Shown: in pieces, positions 25,031-36,696 of the stretch | Layout of the letters: the number at the start of each line of letters is the position of its first letter | Numbering within the stretch: the stretch's first letter is position 1 | Source: JACIWG01 sp049969935 | Lineage (GTDB): Archaea > Thermoproteota > Nitrososphaeria > JACIWG01 | Reading direction: 5' to 3' | NCBI GenBank assembly: GCA_049969935.1 | Contig: JBMFNX010000001.1 | Span: 62,001-126,000, forward strand | DNA length: 64,000 bases | Position numbers and translations under genes: made by a program | Notes under the pieces: model-generated | Told to the model about the DNA's origin: nothing | Database searches by the model: none | Seen by the model: only the letters and a program-made list of their open reading frames with translations

Positions 25031-25657
25031 GCAGCCCCACCCTTGGCCCCTGCTGCAGGACCAGGATGGGAAGAGCCGACATCGAGGTACCAAACCGCGG
25101 GGTCGATGGGGACTCTCGCCCGCGACGAGCCTGTTATCCCTGGGGTAACTTTTCTGTCACATCCGGCCCCCAATGGTGGGGACACGAATGATCGCTAGGC
25201 CCGGCTTTCGCCTCTGGATTCTCCTCTGTGAAGAATCCAGTCAGGCTGGCTTTTGGCCTTGCCCTCTACAGCGGAGTTCTGACCCGCTTGAGCCAACCTT
25301 TGGGCCCCCTCGATATCTTTTCAAGGGGGTGCCGCCCCAGCCGAACTGCCCACCTGCCGGTGTCCTACGGTTACCCGTAGTTAGTGCTGTAGCCGGAGTT
25401 GGCTGGTGTTACATTGGCGCCTCCAGTGTTCCCGGAGGAACACCTTCTAAGGCTCCCAGCTACGCTCTGCAACCCCGACCACGGCACAACGACAGGCTGC
25501 AGTAAAGCTCCACAGGGACTTCTCTCCCCGATGGGAGTTCGTGGACTGTTCGTCCACGTTATGTGGGTTCGCCGGGTAGTAGGCGGGGACAGTGGGGCCC
25601 TCGTTGATCCATTCATGCACGTCGGAACTTACCCGACAAGGCATTTGGCTACCTTAA

Positions 25658-26418
25658 GCAACACCTTTTAGGTGTTGGACCATATCTTCGCCCTCGAGCT
25701 CATATTCATTTCGCTCTTAGGCGCTCGGCGTATGGTCTCTGAGGCGCCCCTCCGTCGATCAATTTCTGCTAAAACTTCTTCTAACGTGTACTTTCTATCC
25801 CTAGAAAGTTGGTAAGCCTTCTCTATAAGCCTTTTTAGACCTTCAAAACTTCTATGTTCACCTTTTTCAAGTGCTTCCACTATTTCAGCAAAGGCTTCGA
25901 ATTCCTTCCATTTGATGATCGGCTTATGTTTTTTAAAGAATGGAATTATTTTTTCTGCTAACTGTTTTCTTGAATCAACGATATACTGTAGCACCGTATT
26001 TTCTTGCCCAGGCTTGGGTATTATACGTCCACATCTGAAGACACGCCTGAGTATTTCCAGAACAGGATAGTTTTCTTTTGCTTGAGTAACATGGAAGACT
26101 GGGTCGATCACCCATCCAAATTTTGTATCATCTTGTTTTTTAACAGAGATAGAAAAGCAGCCTTCTCCATCCACTAAGCCTAAAATGTAATAATGTAAGT
26201 ACTTCATTCGTTTTGGAAGCTTTTTTGCGTCAATTATGTCACTAAATTCGTATAACATTAAAACCCCAGTATGTTATTGGACGGTAGCGTATAAATGCTT
26301 GTATTTAACGGAGGGTTCCCTGCGGATAGGGTCATCAACTAGCCACTTTTCCCTTCTCGGGGGGCTTCGTTTCACCCTTCTCCGCATATAGCCGAGTTTA
26401 GTGACTCCCTTTTATGTT
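25658..26418 (-). mobile_element. archaeal 23S rRNA intron
   Basis: On the rRNA strand the exons read GACTCTC|TTAAGGTAGC when the ~761 nt between are removed, restoring the universal sequence near E. coli position 1927. Just inside the ends, CAAC (26416-26419 complement) and GTTG can pair, a partial bulge-helix-bulge; exact ends are uncertain by about 2 nt. Composition is AT-rich, unlike the exons. It encodes a LAGLIDADG protein. The insertion site belongs to the hot region used by other archaeal and organellar rRNA introns. Confidence 0.85.
25668..26258 (-). CDS. LAGLIDADG homing endonuclease in the 23S intron
   Basis: A 196-residue protein with one LAGLIDADG-type motif, ILGLVDGEGCFSISV (about 25-39), so it should act as a homodimer. 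FHVTQAKENYPVL (about 55-67) and FFKKHKPIIKWKEFE (about 106-120) are further family positions. The C-terminal ~40 residues are basic. It fills most of the intron and should cut intron-less 23S genes at the insertion site, spreading the intron. Confidence 0.9.
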   Translation of the reverse strand: MLYEFSDIIDAKKLPKRMKYLHYYILGLVDGEGCFSISVKKQDDTKFGWVIDPVFHVTQAKENYPVLEILRRVFRCGRIIPKPGQENTVLQYIVDSRKQLAEKIIPFFKKHKPIIKWKEFEAFAEIVEALEKGEHRSFEGLKRLIEKAYQLSRDRKYTLEEVLAEIDRRRGASETIRRAPKSEMNMSSRAKIWSNT

Positions 26419-27854
26419 GAGAGTCAGAGTTACTCCCGGCGTTTAGCGGCCCTTAGCCCGGTTGTACCCGGGTTTTAGGTACCGCCACTGGCCAGGATTC
26501 AGAGACTGTACACACCCTTTCGGGCTTGCAGTCTCCTATGTTTTTATTAAACAGTCGGGACCCCCTTGTCACTGCGACCTGCAACCCTGGTTTTGCCAAG
26601 GTCACAGGCACCCCTTATACCGAAGGTACGGGGCTAATTTGCCGAGTTCCCTCGCCTACGGTATTCCCGATACACCTTGGGCTTCTCACCCAGGGCACCT
26701 GTGTCGGTTCTCGGTACGGTCTTGGATAGCACTCCTATTCTTAGTTTTCATGGCGTCCAAGAATCGCTGGAACCGACCAAATGGCCGGCTATTCCTCACT
26801 CGGTAGGATTCTCGTCATTACGACACTCCTCCTACCTTGTAGAGTTAAATGGAGCGACGGCTCCACTCCAGCTATCTTGAACGCACTAAGAATAGTGTGT
26901 TACCAGACTTTCGTCTGGTAACGCGTGCTATCCAAGGCACCGGAATATTAACCGGTTTCCCTTTCGTCCACGCAAGTTGAACGTGGACTTAGGACCGGCT
27001 TACTCCTGGTCGACGACGCGTTGCCAGGAAACCCTTGCCCTTTCGGTGGTCAGGATTCTCACCTGACTATGCTGCTACTACCACCGGGATCTGCACTAGA
27101 GGTCGGTCCACTGAACCTTACGGCTCAGCTTCTACCCAACCTCTACGCCTCCCTACCGCCACGGTCTTGTGGACCGTGACCTAGAGTATCGGCAGTCGGC
27201 TTAAGCCCCGTCCATTTTCGGGGCCACCGAGCTCGGCAGGTGAGCTGTTACGCACTCTTTAAAGGATGGCTGCTTCTAAGCCTACCTCCCTGCTGTCTAA
27301 GCTCGGTGACACCCTTCGGTTTGACACTTAGCCGACATTTGGGGGCCTTAACTCTAGTCTGGGTTGTCCCCCTCTCGGTTATGGGGCTTACCCCACATAA
27401 ACCCGCTTCCTGGCTTCTTCTAGGATAAAGCCTTCGGAGTTTGAAAAGCGAGTGGACCCTTTCGGATCCTTGCTCGCTTATCCTCACTCTACAGCTTTAT
27501 CCCTATCTGCCAGGACTAGACTGGGATCTATTTCGGGAGGAACTAGCGATCACCGAGCTAGATGGGCTTTTGGCCCCTTGCCCCAGGTCAGGGGAGCGAT
27601 TTGCACGTCAGCACCCTTTCGGACCTCCAGCGGGCTTTCGCCCGCCTTCGTCCTGCCCAGGGCACGATCGCTCGGTTTCTAGTCTTACTGCCACGACTAA
27701 AGGCCCTTTCAGACCCTCTCCCTCTGGAACCTTTTAAGGTTCCATGCGGAGATTCGGTTTCCCTTCGCCTTCGGGCTTTTAACCCTTAAGCTCGCCGTGA
27801 CAGTAAACTCCCCGGCCCGTGTTTCTAGACGGAGCGTGCGACCTTGGAATGCTT

Positions 27855-27912
27855 GATACTAAACAACATTAAATGCTGGAGAGAACTCCAACAGATAATG
27901 TTGTTTAGTATT
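27855..27912 (-). other. AU-rich extended helix within 23S rRNA
   Basis: ATACTAAACAACATTA (27858 onward) and TAATGTTGTTTAGTAT are inverted copies around a 22-nt GC-richer tip (CTGGAGAGAACTCCAAC). It lies just upstream, on the rRNA strand, of the conserved CCGTCTAGAAACACGGG segment. The rest of the 23S is GC-rich, so this helix stands out. It lacks the bulges expected of an intron and looks like a lineage-specific helix extension. Confidence 0.6.
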
Positions 27913-27949
27913 TACATTCCTTTCAGGCCGCACTCGTCTGTAACCTTTT

Positions 27950-27982
<33 letters not shown>

Positions 27983-28510
27983 ACTTTTCAGCTTTCCCTC
28001 ACGGTACTAGTGCGCTATCGGTCTTGGAAGGTATTTAGCCTTGGAGGCCACTTTCCCCCATATTCCTTAGCCATTGTCAAGGCCAAGTACTCTGGCTGAC
28101 AGCGATAACTTTTCCCATTTTTGCCTACGGGGATTTCACCCTCTATGTCGGGTCATTCCAGACCACTTCGGCTAATGGGAAAAGTTACCATAATGCTGTC
28201 AGCAACCACTACATCCTACATTGGTCACCCAATGTAGTTCAGTTTGGGCTTTTCCCTTTTCGCTCGCCGCTACTCAGGGAATCTCAATTGATTTCTTTTC
28301 CTCACCCTACTAGGATGTTTCCGTTCGGGTGGTTCGCGATCCTTTCGGATCGTTATCTAGGTCTTAAGACCTAGATAACAGGAATTCCCATTCGGGGATG
28401 CCGGAATCAACGGCTGCATGCGCCTACTCCGGCCTTTTCGCAGCTTGCCACGCCCTTCTTCGCCCTCCAAGCCGAGCCATCCACCAAAAGGCGTCGTTGT
28501 CGGAGAGATA

Positions 28511-28639
28511 CTGTCTGGCTGTCACACCTATGCATGACATTCATTGGAGACCCTTTAGGCCTCCTATGTCCTTCATCCATGATCCATATGGATCATGAAT
28601 TGCATCATGGGAAGTGTGATGCTTAGTCGATTAACTTTC

Positions 28640-28640
<1 letters not shown>
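28511..28640 (-). other. 16S-23S spacer with no tRNA
   Basis: About 130 nt. It holds the 5' strand of the pre-23S stem (28511-28535), a perfect palindrome around CCATATGG (28579-28598), and the 3' strand of the pre-16S stem near 28615-28636. No tRNA-Ala is present, unlike most euryarchaeal operons. Confidence 0.8.
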
Positions 28641-30145
<1,505 letters not shown>

Positions 30146-30158
30146 GGACGCACTACTA

Positions 30159-30179
30159 TTAATCGACTAAGCATCACAC
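30159..30179 (-). promoter_or_regulatory. pre-16S processing stem, 5' strand
   Basis: TTAATCGACTAAGCATCACAC (given in two parts: TTAATCGACTAA, GCATCACAC) is the reverse complement of the segment near 28615-28636 beyond the 16S 3' end, forming a ~21-bp helix that brackets the 16S. Confidence 0.8.
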
Positions 30180-30320
30180 CCTTCTCGGATCCGAAGTTTA
30201 CTTCGAATCCTCATCTTGTACGCGCAACTGGAGGCTTGTTATTCATCGCAAAAAGGGGAACTTTGTTCCCATGCTCTAACAAAGCGCCGCCATTGCGCAA
30301 ACATTAACCGCTAAAAAGGG

Positions 30321-30329
30321 ATATAAAAA
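30321..30329 (-). promoter_or_regulatory. TATA box of the rRNA operon
   Basis: On the minus strand TTTTTATAT, preceded by an A-rich BRE-like stretch, lies about 175 nt upstream of the 16S 5' end. A start site would fall near 30295. The leader between contains two GC-poor hairpins (30187-30210 and around 30257-30273). Confidence 0.5.
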
Positions 30330-30396
30330 TTTTGCTGATAATTATGTGAATTGACAATTTTAATTTTTATAAGTTAAGGGAGATTATTTTTATGGC

Positions 30397-30481
30397 GCGG
30401 GGGTTCCCGAGCCAGGTCAAAGGGGACAGACTCAAGATCTGTTCGCGTAGGCGTTCGTGGGTTCAAATCCCACCCCCCGCA
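30397..30481 (+). tRNA. tRNA-Leu (CAA)
   Basis: Acceptor GCGGGGG/CCCCCGC with discriminator A. The anticodon loop CTCAAGA on ACAGA/TCTGT gives CAA. The long variable arm identifies class II Leu. No intron. It diverges from the rRNA operon. Confidence 0.93.
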
Positions 30482-30564
30482 TTATACCATAATACAAGTT
30501 TACAGTTTTAGGTAAATTTTGTTTACAAAATGTTTTCCTAATCAAGATCAAATGGGCTTATTAT

Positions 30565-30789
30565 TTACTTTGAAGGTCTTATAAAAAAGAAGACTAATGT
30601 AAATAGCATAAGAATTATGAAAGTGATCAAATAGATTAGTTGCGTACGTTTCATTCTTTTATCCATTTCAATGGACTTCTGCATGCATGCATTTGAGCAG
30701 AAAGTTTTTCCTATTGGAATAGCGGCACCACAAATTTTACAATGTGTATGTGGAGGAATTGCTCTAGACTTATTTTGTTTTTCTGACAT
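30565..30789 (-). CDS. DUF2116-type Zn-ribbon membrane protein
   Basis: A 74-residue protein. The N-terminal ribbon HCKICGAAIPIGKTFCSNAC (about 16-35) has four Cys/His ligands of the DUF2116 type; one C-terminal TM helix (about 50-70) follows. It is 5 nt downstream of pyrH on the same strand. Archaeal homologues are uncharacterised, small and membrane-tethered. Confidence 0.85.
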   Translation of the reverse strand: MSEKQNKSRAIPPHTHCKICGAAIPIGKTFCSNACMQKSIEMDKRMKRTQLIYLITFIILMLFTLVFFFIRPSK

Positions 30790-30794
30790 TTAAC

Positions 30795-31475
30795 TCACTT
30801 TATCACTATTTCAGTACCTACTTTAGAACCTTTTATTGCATTTAATATATTTTGTGGTGTACAAAGAACAATTCTTGTTCTAATATTGGATCGTTCAATT
30901 ACTTTAATAGCTAAAGGATCAAAAAGATCGTAAGAACCTGCAATAAGAGGAGAAGATGTAACTAAATTAAAAAGAGTCTTTGTATCTATTTGATCATATT
31001 TTTTTGCATTCTTATCAATTTTAGGGTCAGCTGTATAGACGCCATCGACATCTGTCGCGTTGACGAAAAGTGTGGCTCTAGATTTTTCTGCAACTAATGC
31101 TGCGGTAGCATTAGTAGAATGCCCTGGATAAAGGCCGCCAAGAACAACTATTTTCCCAAAATTAAGTGCCAAAGACAATTCATCCATTGACGAGGGCACT
31201 AATGGATAGGCAAAAGAACCAAGTGCACCAATTATTATTTTCGCATTTAATCTTGACACAGATATACCGATTTCATCCAAAGTGGTTTCATCTACACCAA
31301 AAGCACGCAAGACATTTATGTAATTTCTTGCAACTTCACCACCACCAGAGACTATTATTGGCTGTATACCTTCATTTAATAATGAAACAAAAGATTCACA
31401 TAGAACTTTAATATAATTTAAATCAAAGGGTTGCTTAAATATAGAACCACTTAATTTAATTACCACACGTTGCAA
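30795..31475 (-). CDS. pyrH: UMP kinase
   Basis: Phosphorylates UMP to UDP. The amino-acid-kinase fold is clear: VVIKLSGSIF at the N-terminus, IIVSGGGEVARNYI, GGLYPGHSTNATAALVAE, and NATDVDGVYTADP. I chose a TTG start giving MQRVVIKLSG, the family N-terminus; the frame continues upstream to 31724 but would then run into prf1. It is divergent from prf1 with about 55 nt between the starts. Confidence 0.92.
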   Translation of the reverse strand: MQRVVIKLSGSIFKQPFDLNYIKVLCESFVSLLNEGIQPIIVSGGGEVARNYINVLRAFGVDETTLDEIGISVSRLNAKIIIGALGSFAYPLVPSSMDELSLALNFGKIVVLGGLYPGHSTNATAALVAEKSRATLFVNATDVDGVYTADPKIDKNAKKYDQIDTKTLFNLVTSSPLIAGSYDLFDPLAIKVIERSNIRTRIVLCTPQNILNAIKGSKVGTEIVIK

Positions 31476-31530
31476 GGGTATCTCGCATAACCATCTTAAA
31501 TAGTAAGATAAAAACATACTGTGATGTAAA

Positions 31531-32790
31531 ATGGAAAGTGACAAAGGAAAAAGTTCAGTTGAGAAGTATAGATTAAAGCAATTAGTGGTAGAACTTTCAA
31601 AGAAAAGAGGAAGAGGAACTGAATTAATTTCATTATATATACCTCCAGGGAAACCCATCCATGAAGTAATAAATTCTTTGAGAGAGGAATGGGGTACTGC
31701 ATCTAATATAAAATCAGATACCACAAGAACACATGTACAAGATGCTTTAGTAAAAACTATGCAACGTTTAAAACTCTATAAGAAAGCGCCTGAAAATGGG
31801 CTCGTCATATTTTGCGGTGCTTTACCAACAAATGGATTAGGAAGTGAAACAATTTTCCTTTATGAAATAGTGCCAATTAAGCCTGTGCAAACATATCTTT
31901 ATAGGTGCGATGACCATTTCCACACAGAAATTTTACAAGAAATGTTAAAGGAGGAAACACTAATTGGAATAATTTCAATAGACACATCAGAGGCTGGTTT
32001 AGGTTTACTCTATGGCGATAGGGTAGAAGTAGCAGAAGTTCTGACGTCTGGAATATCGGGAAAACATAGAGCGGGAGGACAATCTGCACGAAGATTTGAA
32101 CGTCTTAGAGAGATGGAGGTAAATGACTTTTTCCATCGAGTGGGAAGACATGCAACAAAATTGTTTTTGGAAGAAAATAAGGTAAGTAAACTAATTGTTA
32201 GTGGGCCAGGGCCTACAAAGGATGACTTTTTAAAAGGAGAGTACTTACACTATCAATTACGAGACAAAATTGTTGCTGTAATAGATACTTCATATGCCGG
32301 AGAAGAAGGCATTCGTGAGACGGTTATGAAAGCAGAAAAAGTTTTGGAAGATTTAAGACTTGTTGAAGAAATTAAGTTAGTTCAAAACTTTTTACGCGAG
32401 GTGACGAGAGAAGATGGCCTAGCAGTTTATGGTATTAATGCAGTAGAAAACAGTCTCAATCAAGGCAATGTTGATACAATAATTGTTGTTGAAGATATTA
32501 ATATGATAGCACTTAAGGTTAAATGTAAATATTGTGGAAGAGAGATTATTGAATATATTGCTCGCGATGAATATATAAAACGTAAACAGGAAATTTTGGC
32601 TTCAGCTTGTGCAGGATGCCAGAGACTTGATTATGAAGTAGAAGAAGAAGATTATATAGAGTATATTGCTAGGAAAGCAGATTTAGTTGGAGCACGGGTA
32701 GAAGTAATTTCATCTAAAACAGAATCAGGTATAATGCTTAAAAACTTTGGAGGAATTGGGGCAATATTAAGATATAGACCACGTACTTAA
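31531..32790 (+). CDS. prf1: peptide chain release factor aRF1
   Basis: Recognises all three stop codons. The codon-reading motif is NIKS at 59-62, the peptidyl-hydrolysis motif is AGGQSARRFERLRE (about 180-193), and the C-terminal domain has four Cys (CKYCG...CAGCQ) as a mini-ribbon and ends GGIGAILRYRPRT. Length 419 is normal. It converges with valS with a 4-nt overlap. Confidence 0.97.
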   Translation: MESDKGKSSVEKYRLKQLVVELSKKRGRGTELISLYIPPGKPIHEVINSLREEWGTASNIKSDTTRTHVQDALVKTMQRLKLYKKAPENGLVIFCGALPTNGLGSETIFLYEIVPIKPVQTYLYRCDDHFHTEILQEMLKEETLIGIISIDTSEAGLGLLYGDRVEVAEVLTSGISGKHRAGGQSARRFERLREMEVNDFFHRVGRHATKLFLEENKVSKLIVSGPGPTKDDFLKGEYLHYQLRDKIVAVIDTSYAGEEGIRETVMKAEKVLEDLRLVEEIKLVQNFLREVTREDGLAVYGINAVENSLNQGNVDTIIVVEDINMIALKVKCKYCGREIIEYIARDEYIKRKQEILASACAGCQRLDYEVEEEDYIEYIARKADLVGARVEVISSKTESGIMLKNFGGIGAILRYRPRT

Positions 32791-35204
32791 AGTTTAACAA
32801 AGATATTTTCATCGACCTTTTCAAAGTCATTTGATGGAAGCATATCATAAAATATTTCCTTAACTTTATGCATGGAAATTATTTCCTTTTCAAACACTCT
32901 TAATTCTTTCGGTATGCATAACATTGAAATTGGTGAAGCAAGGGATAGTAATTTCTTCTTTTTATAACTCCATATAGCAGAATTTAGTTGCATAAATCTG
33001 TCAAAAAGATCAGAAAACTCCTTTTTTGTCCCTTGTGGCACTGGATATTCTTCAAGATGAACACTCTCCTTAAAATTAAAGATTTTTTGATAAATTGCTT
33101 CTGAAATAAATGGAGTTATAGGTGCAATTAGACAAATTATTGTATAAAGAACTCGATAAAGTGTGGAAATAGCACTCTTGGAAGAGAGTTCAGGGAATTC
33201 CTTATTTTTATTATAGGCTCTAGATTTTACTGCTTCAATGTAGTGATCTGCAAATATATTCCAAGTAAAATATCTAATTGCTCGTGCAGCTTCAAACGAA
33301 TCAAGCTCCTCAAAAGAAAGTCTACATACCTGTATTAGTTCATCCAACTTTTCTAGTATAGCTTTGTCTATTGGTTCCAATGGCGCTTCCTCACATGGTG
33401 GGAATTGGGATATAAAACGTGAAATATTCCAAAGTTTTGTGATAAACTTTCTTGCACCAGAAACCCTGCTTTCAGAAAATAGATAATTTGAACCCAATTT
33501 TGCTTCACTTGCAGCCCAAAGCCTAAAAGCGTCAGCACCATATTTTTTTACAATCGGTTCAGGATAAATGACATTCCCAAGGTGTCTATGCATAGCACGT
33601 CCATGCTCATCAAGACCCATACCAGAAAGACGTACATACTTAAAAGCTGGTTTTTGAGTTAGCTGATAAATCCTTAGTAAGGAATAGTAGAGCCATGTTC
33701 TAACTATATCTATTCCTTGAGGACGCATTCCTACTGGAACGTCAGGTAAAGGATACCCTAATTTTCTACCAAGTCTTAACACATATAATGCAGAAACACT
33801 AGAGTCAACCCATGTATCAAATGTTCTAATTTCACCTTCAAAGTCTCTTCCCCCGCAATTTTTGCAACTTTCTAATGGATAAGGTTGTTTCCATGGTTGA
33901 TAATAGTTTCCAGGTAAAGGTAAATTAGGGGTACCACATTTCTTACAGTACCAAATAGGCAGTTCAGTTCCATAAAAACGTCTTCTAGAAATAGGCCAGT
34001 CAGATGTAATAGAGTTTATCCAATTAATTAAAATATTGATAGATTCTGGAGGAAAGAACTTTATTTGCTCTTTTGAAATTTTAAGAATATCTTCCAAAAA
34101 TTCTATTTGCTTAAGATAATATTCTTTCACATTTATATATTCTACTGGTGTTGAACAACGCCAACATACTGGAACATTCTGAGTTATAACTTCTTTTTTA
34201 AGCAATAATGATTCCTCTTCTAATAAGGAAACTATTTTTTTCCGAGCTTCTTCAACGTTCAGACCAAAAAGTGGACCTGAATTTTCGTTCATTACTGCAT
34301 TCTCGTTTAACAATACTTTAGGTTTTAATCTAAGTTCTTTAAAGAGTCTAATATCTGACTGATCACCATAGGAACAAATCATTACTAGACCGCTTCCAAA
34401 TTCAGGTTTTGCATAGGGGTGGGGAATTATCGGAACTTTATGATTATATATTGGAACAATGGCGAAAGAATCTTTGAGGCTAGAGTATCTATTATCATCG
34501 GGATTAAATATTATAGCCTCACATGCACCTAGTAATTCAGGTCTTGTTGTAGCGACAACAATATAATTTGTAGTGTTAGATGATTGTGATTCTAATTGAA
34601 ACTTAATATAGAAAAGCGTAGAATTTCGCTCTTCTTTCTCTAATTCGGCATCAGCAATTGTTGTCTTACAACTTGGACACCAATTAACGGGTCGTTCCTC
34701 TTCATAAACCAAACCTCTTTTCCAAACTTCAATAAATGTTTCTTGCGTGAAAGCACGATAGTCAGGGGAATCTGTTCTATAGCCATTTTCGAAATCACAA
34801 CTTAATCCTAACCTGTAGAGTGTTTCAACAATTCTACTTTCTGTTTCATCAAGTATTTTTTTACATTGTTCTAAAAATATTTCTCTAGGAATTTCAGTTG
34901 CTTTCTTATTTAACTTTTTTTCAGCCATCAATTCAACAGGTAAACCATTTCTGTCTACACCCCAAGGAAAAAACACGTTCTTTTTATTCATCCTGAAATA
35001 TCTTGCAATAATGTCAATTTGAACATAGTGGGCAGAACCACCAACATGCATTGAACCTGTAGCATATGGAGGAGGAATATCTATTACGAACCAGTCATAT
35101 GATGGATTAAAACAGCGATACACATTTGTCTTTTTCCAATAATCTAAAATAAATAGCTCATCTTCAGGTTCAAACGTTTTTTTGTCAAATAGGGGTGTAT
35201 GCAT
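32787..35204 (-). CDS. valS: valyl-tRNA synthetase
   Basis: An 805-residue class I synthetase. The N-terminal catalytic motif is MHVGGSAHYVQIDIIAR, with HVGG in place of HIGH, followed by FFPWGVDRNGLPVELMAEKK. The second motif reads DEHGRAMHRHLGNVI, where KMSKS is expected. An editing CP1 domain (TTRPELLGACEA) and Cys-rich Zn knuckles (CPSC, CWRC, CKKC, CKNC) are present, and the C-terminal anticodon-binding domain is complete. I favour ValRS because of the DRNGLPVE form and overall length. Confidence 0.9.
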   Translation of the reverse strand: MHTPLFDKKTFEPEDELFILDYWKKTNVYRCFNPSYDWFVIDIPPPYATGSMHVGGSAHYVQIDIIARYFRMNKKNVFFPWGVDRNGLPVELMAEKKLNKKATEIPREIFLEQCKKILDETESRIVETLYRLGLSCDFENGYRTDSPDYRAFTQETFIEVWKRGLVYEEERPVNWCPSCKTTIADAELEKEERNSTLFYIKFQLESQSSNTTNYIVVATTRPELLGACEAIIFNPDDNRYSSLKDSFAIVPIYNHKVPIIPHPYAKPEFGSGLVMICSYGDQSDIRLFKELRLKPKVLLNENAVMNENSGPLFGLNVEEARKKIVSLLEEESLLLKKEVITQNVPVCWRCSTPVEYINVKEYYLKQIEFLEDILKISKEQIKFFPPESINILINWINSITSDWPISRRRFYGTELPIWYCKKCGTPNLPLPGNYYQPWKQPYPLESCKNCGGRDFEGEIRTFDTWVDSSVSALYVLRLGRKLGYPLPDVPVGMRPQGIDIVRTWLYYSLLRIYQLTQKPAFKYVRLSGMGLDEHGRAMHRHLGNVIYPEPIVKKYGADAFRLWAASEAKLGSNYLFSESRVSGARKFITKLWNISRFISQFPPCEEAPLEPIDKAILEKLDELIQVCRLSFEELDSFEAARAIRYFTWNIFADHYIEAVKSRAYNKNKEFPELSSKSAISTLYRVLYTIICLIAPITPFISEAIYQKIFNFKESVHLEEYPVPQGTKKEFSDLFDRFMQLNSAIWSYKKKKLLSLASPISMLCIPKELRVFEKEIISMHKVKEIFYDMLPSNDFEKVDENIFVKL

Positions 35205-35302
35205 AGGCGCTCAAATGTTATAAAAACCGGTAAATCCTTTCATATAAAAATATTTGGGTGCAACAGTTATTTATAAATAGAAATATTACTAACCGTAATT
35301 GA

Positions 35303-35376
35303 GCCCTGGTAGCTCAGCTGGTAGAGCGCCGCCTTGGTAAGGCGGAGGTTCGCGGGTTCAACCCCCGCCCAGGGCT
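35303..35376 (+). tRNA. tRNA-Thr (GGT)
   Basis: Acceptor GCCCTGG/CCAGGGC with discriminator T. The anticodon loop TTGGTAA on CCGCC/GGCGG gives GGT. No intron. Confidence 0.95.
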
Positions 35377-35398
35377 CACCTTACTAGAAAATAGAATA

Positions 35399-36556
35399 TC
35401 AGACTTTCCAATCAAGTTTATATTTTTTATAAATGAATGGAGTTATTATTCCAACAATAAGTACAAAGAATGCAAAAGGTTGATAAAGATAATAGTATAT
35501 AGTAAATTCAAAAAGGTTAAAATCAAGATTTAACTTTTTGGAGAAAAAGAAAAATAGAAATAGAAAGAATATAAAACTTATTATGAAATTCAGTAGACTT
35601 GATAAAATAAAAAGTGAAATAGAAAAAAGAAATGGAAAAGCGATAAGAAAGGGAAACTTTGTAGCCAAAAAAATTATTGCAAAGTTTAAAATTTTATACC
35701 CTAAAAAGTTTGATAAAAAGTAAGACAAAATAATGGGAATGAATGTTGGAAAAAGTATTACAAAACTTAATATTGCAATATGAGGATATTTCCTTACATA
35801 TTTTAGAAGATCCCTCCAATGATCCTTAAGCCATAGTCCAACACCAACACTCCATCTTTTCCTTTGATTGAACCAGGTTATCCAATTTGGAGGACATCTT
35901 GTCTGAATCTTTATTTTTTCATAAAATTTAAAATATTTGTCCCTTAGTGCAACCTTAATAGCTAAATCAAGATCTTCTGAAATGACTCTTGAAAAACCAC
36001 CAACTTCTTCAAAGACTTCTCTTTTAATTGCAAAAGCTGAACCATTAATACCTAAGCATCTATTCGTAAATCTCGAATAAAGATAATTAACAAAATTTGA
36101 ACTAATAAATTCATAATTAACCATCCTAGAAATAAAAGAGTCCTTTACAACTTCCTTCTTTATATCAAGGATGTCAGTTTCAAGCATTTCTTTCACAATC
36201 TCATTTAGAAAATTTCCTTCATTTGCAATTCTAATATCTGAATCTAAGAAAACAAGAATTTCACCTGTTGAACGTTTAACAGCATCATTTAAGGCATTTA
36301 CTTTACCTACACGTTGAGAATTTAGAATAAAATAAATCTGCGAATCTGTATCCTGATATTTTCCAATAATATTTAACATAGCCTGACTCGGATTGTCTAT
36401 TATTACAAAAATTTCCTTATTCTTATAATCATCTCTTAATAATGAATCTAATAATGAATCTAATAAATCTGAATTCGCATACACAGGAATAAAGATACTA
36501 ATTCTTTTTCCATATTTTTCCGATGAATTATTAACTTTTTTATCATCTTCATTCAA
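35399..36556 (-). CDS. membrane glycosyltransferase family 2
   Basis: A 385-residue processive-type GT2. The catalytic domain (about 15-240) has IPVYANS, a DSD metal site in VFLDSDIRI, the acid ED in VISEDLDLAIK, and QRKRW (the QxxRW motif). Three or four TM helices fill the C-terminus (about 260-375). It should transfer sugars to a growing chain at the cytoplasmic membrane. It is a single gene, with no other polysaccharide genes nearby, so the product is unknown. Confidence 0.88.
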   Translation of the reverse strand: MNEDDKKVNNSSEKYGKRISIFIPVYANSDLLDSLLDSLLRDDYKNKEIFVIIDNPSQAMLNIIGKYQDTDSQIYFILNSQRVGKVNALNDAVKRSTGEILVFLDSDIRIANEGNFLNEIVKEMLETDILDIKKEVVKDSFISRMVNYEFISSNFVNYLYSRFTNRCLGINGSAFAIKREVFEEVGGFSRVISEDLDLAIKVALRDKYFKFYEKIKIQTRCPPNWITWFNQRKRWSVGVGLWLKDHWRDLLKYVRKYPHIAILSFVILFPTFIPIILSYFLSNFLGYKILNFAIIFLATKFPFLIAFPFLFSISLFILSSLLNFIISFIFFLFLFFFFSKKLNLDFNLFEFTIYYYLYQPFAFFVLIVGIITPFIYKKYKLDWKV

Positions 36557-36696
36557 GAAAGGAATAGCCTCCTTTATTAATGGATTTTTGTGATTCTTTG
36601 CATATGACCCTTTAATAGAACCCCTATTTATTTAAACTGATTTAAATTAAAAAAGAGGAAAGTTTTAAACCCTATTACTAATACGCTTAATTAGAA

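Noticed and set aside
28350..28380. A perfect palindrome (TCTAGGTC...GACCTAGA) as a regulatory site
   Set aside because: It lies within 23S rRNA and is a normal hairpin helix of the molecule.
30795..31724. UMP kinase starting at 31724
   Set aside because: The extra N-terminus would overlap prf1 and does not match the kinase family; MQRVVIKLSG at 31475 does.
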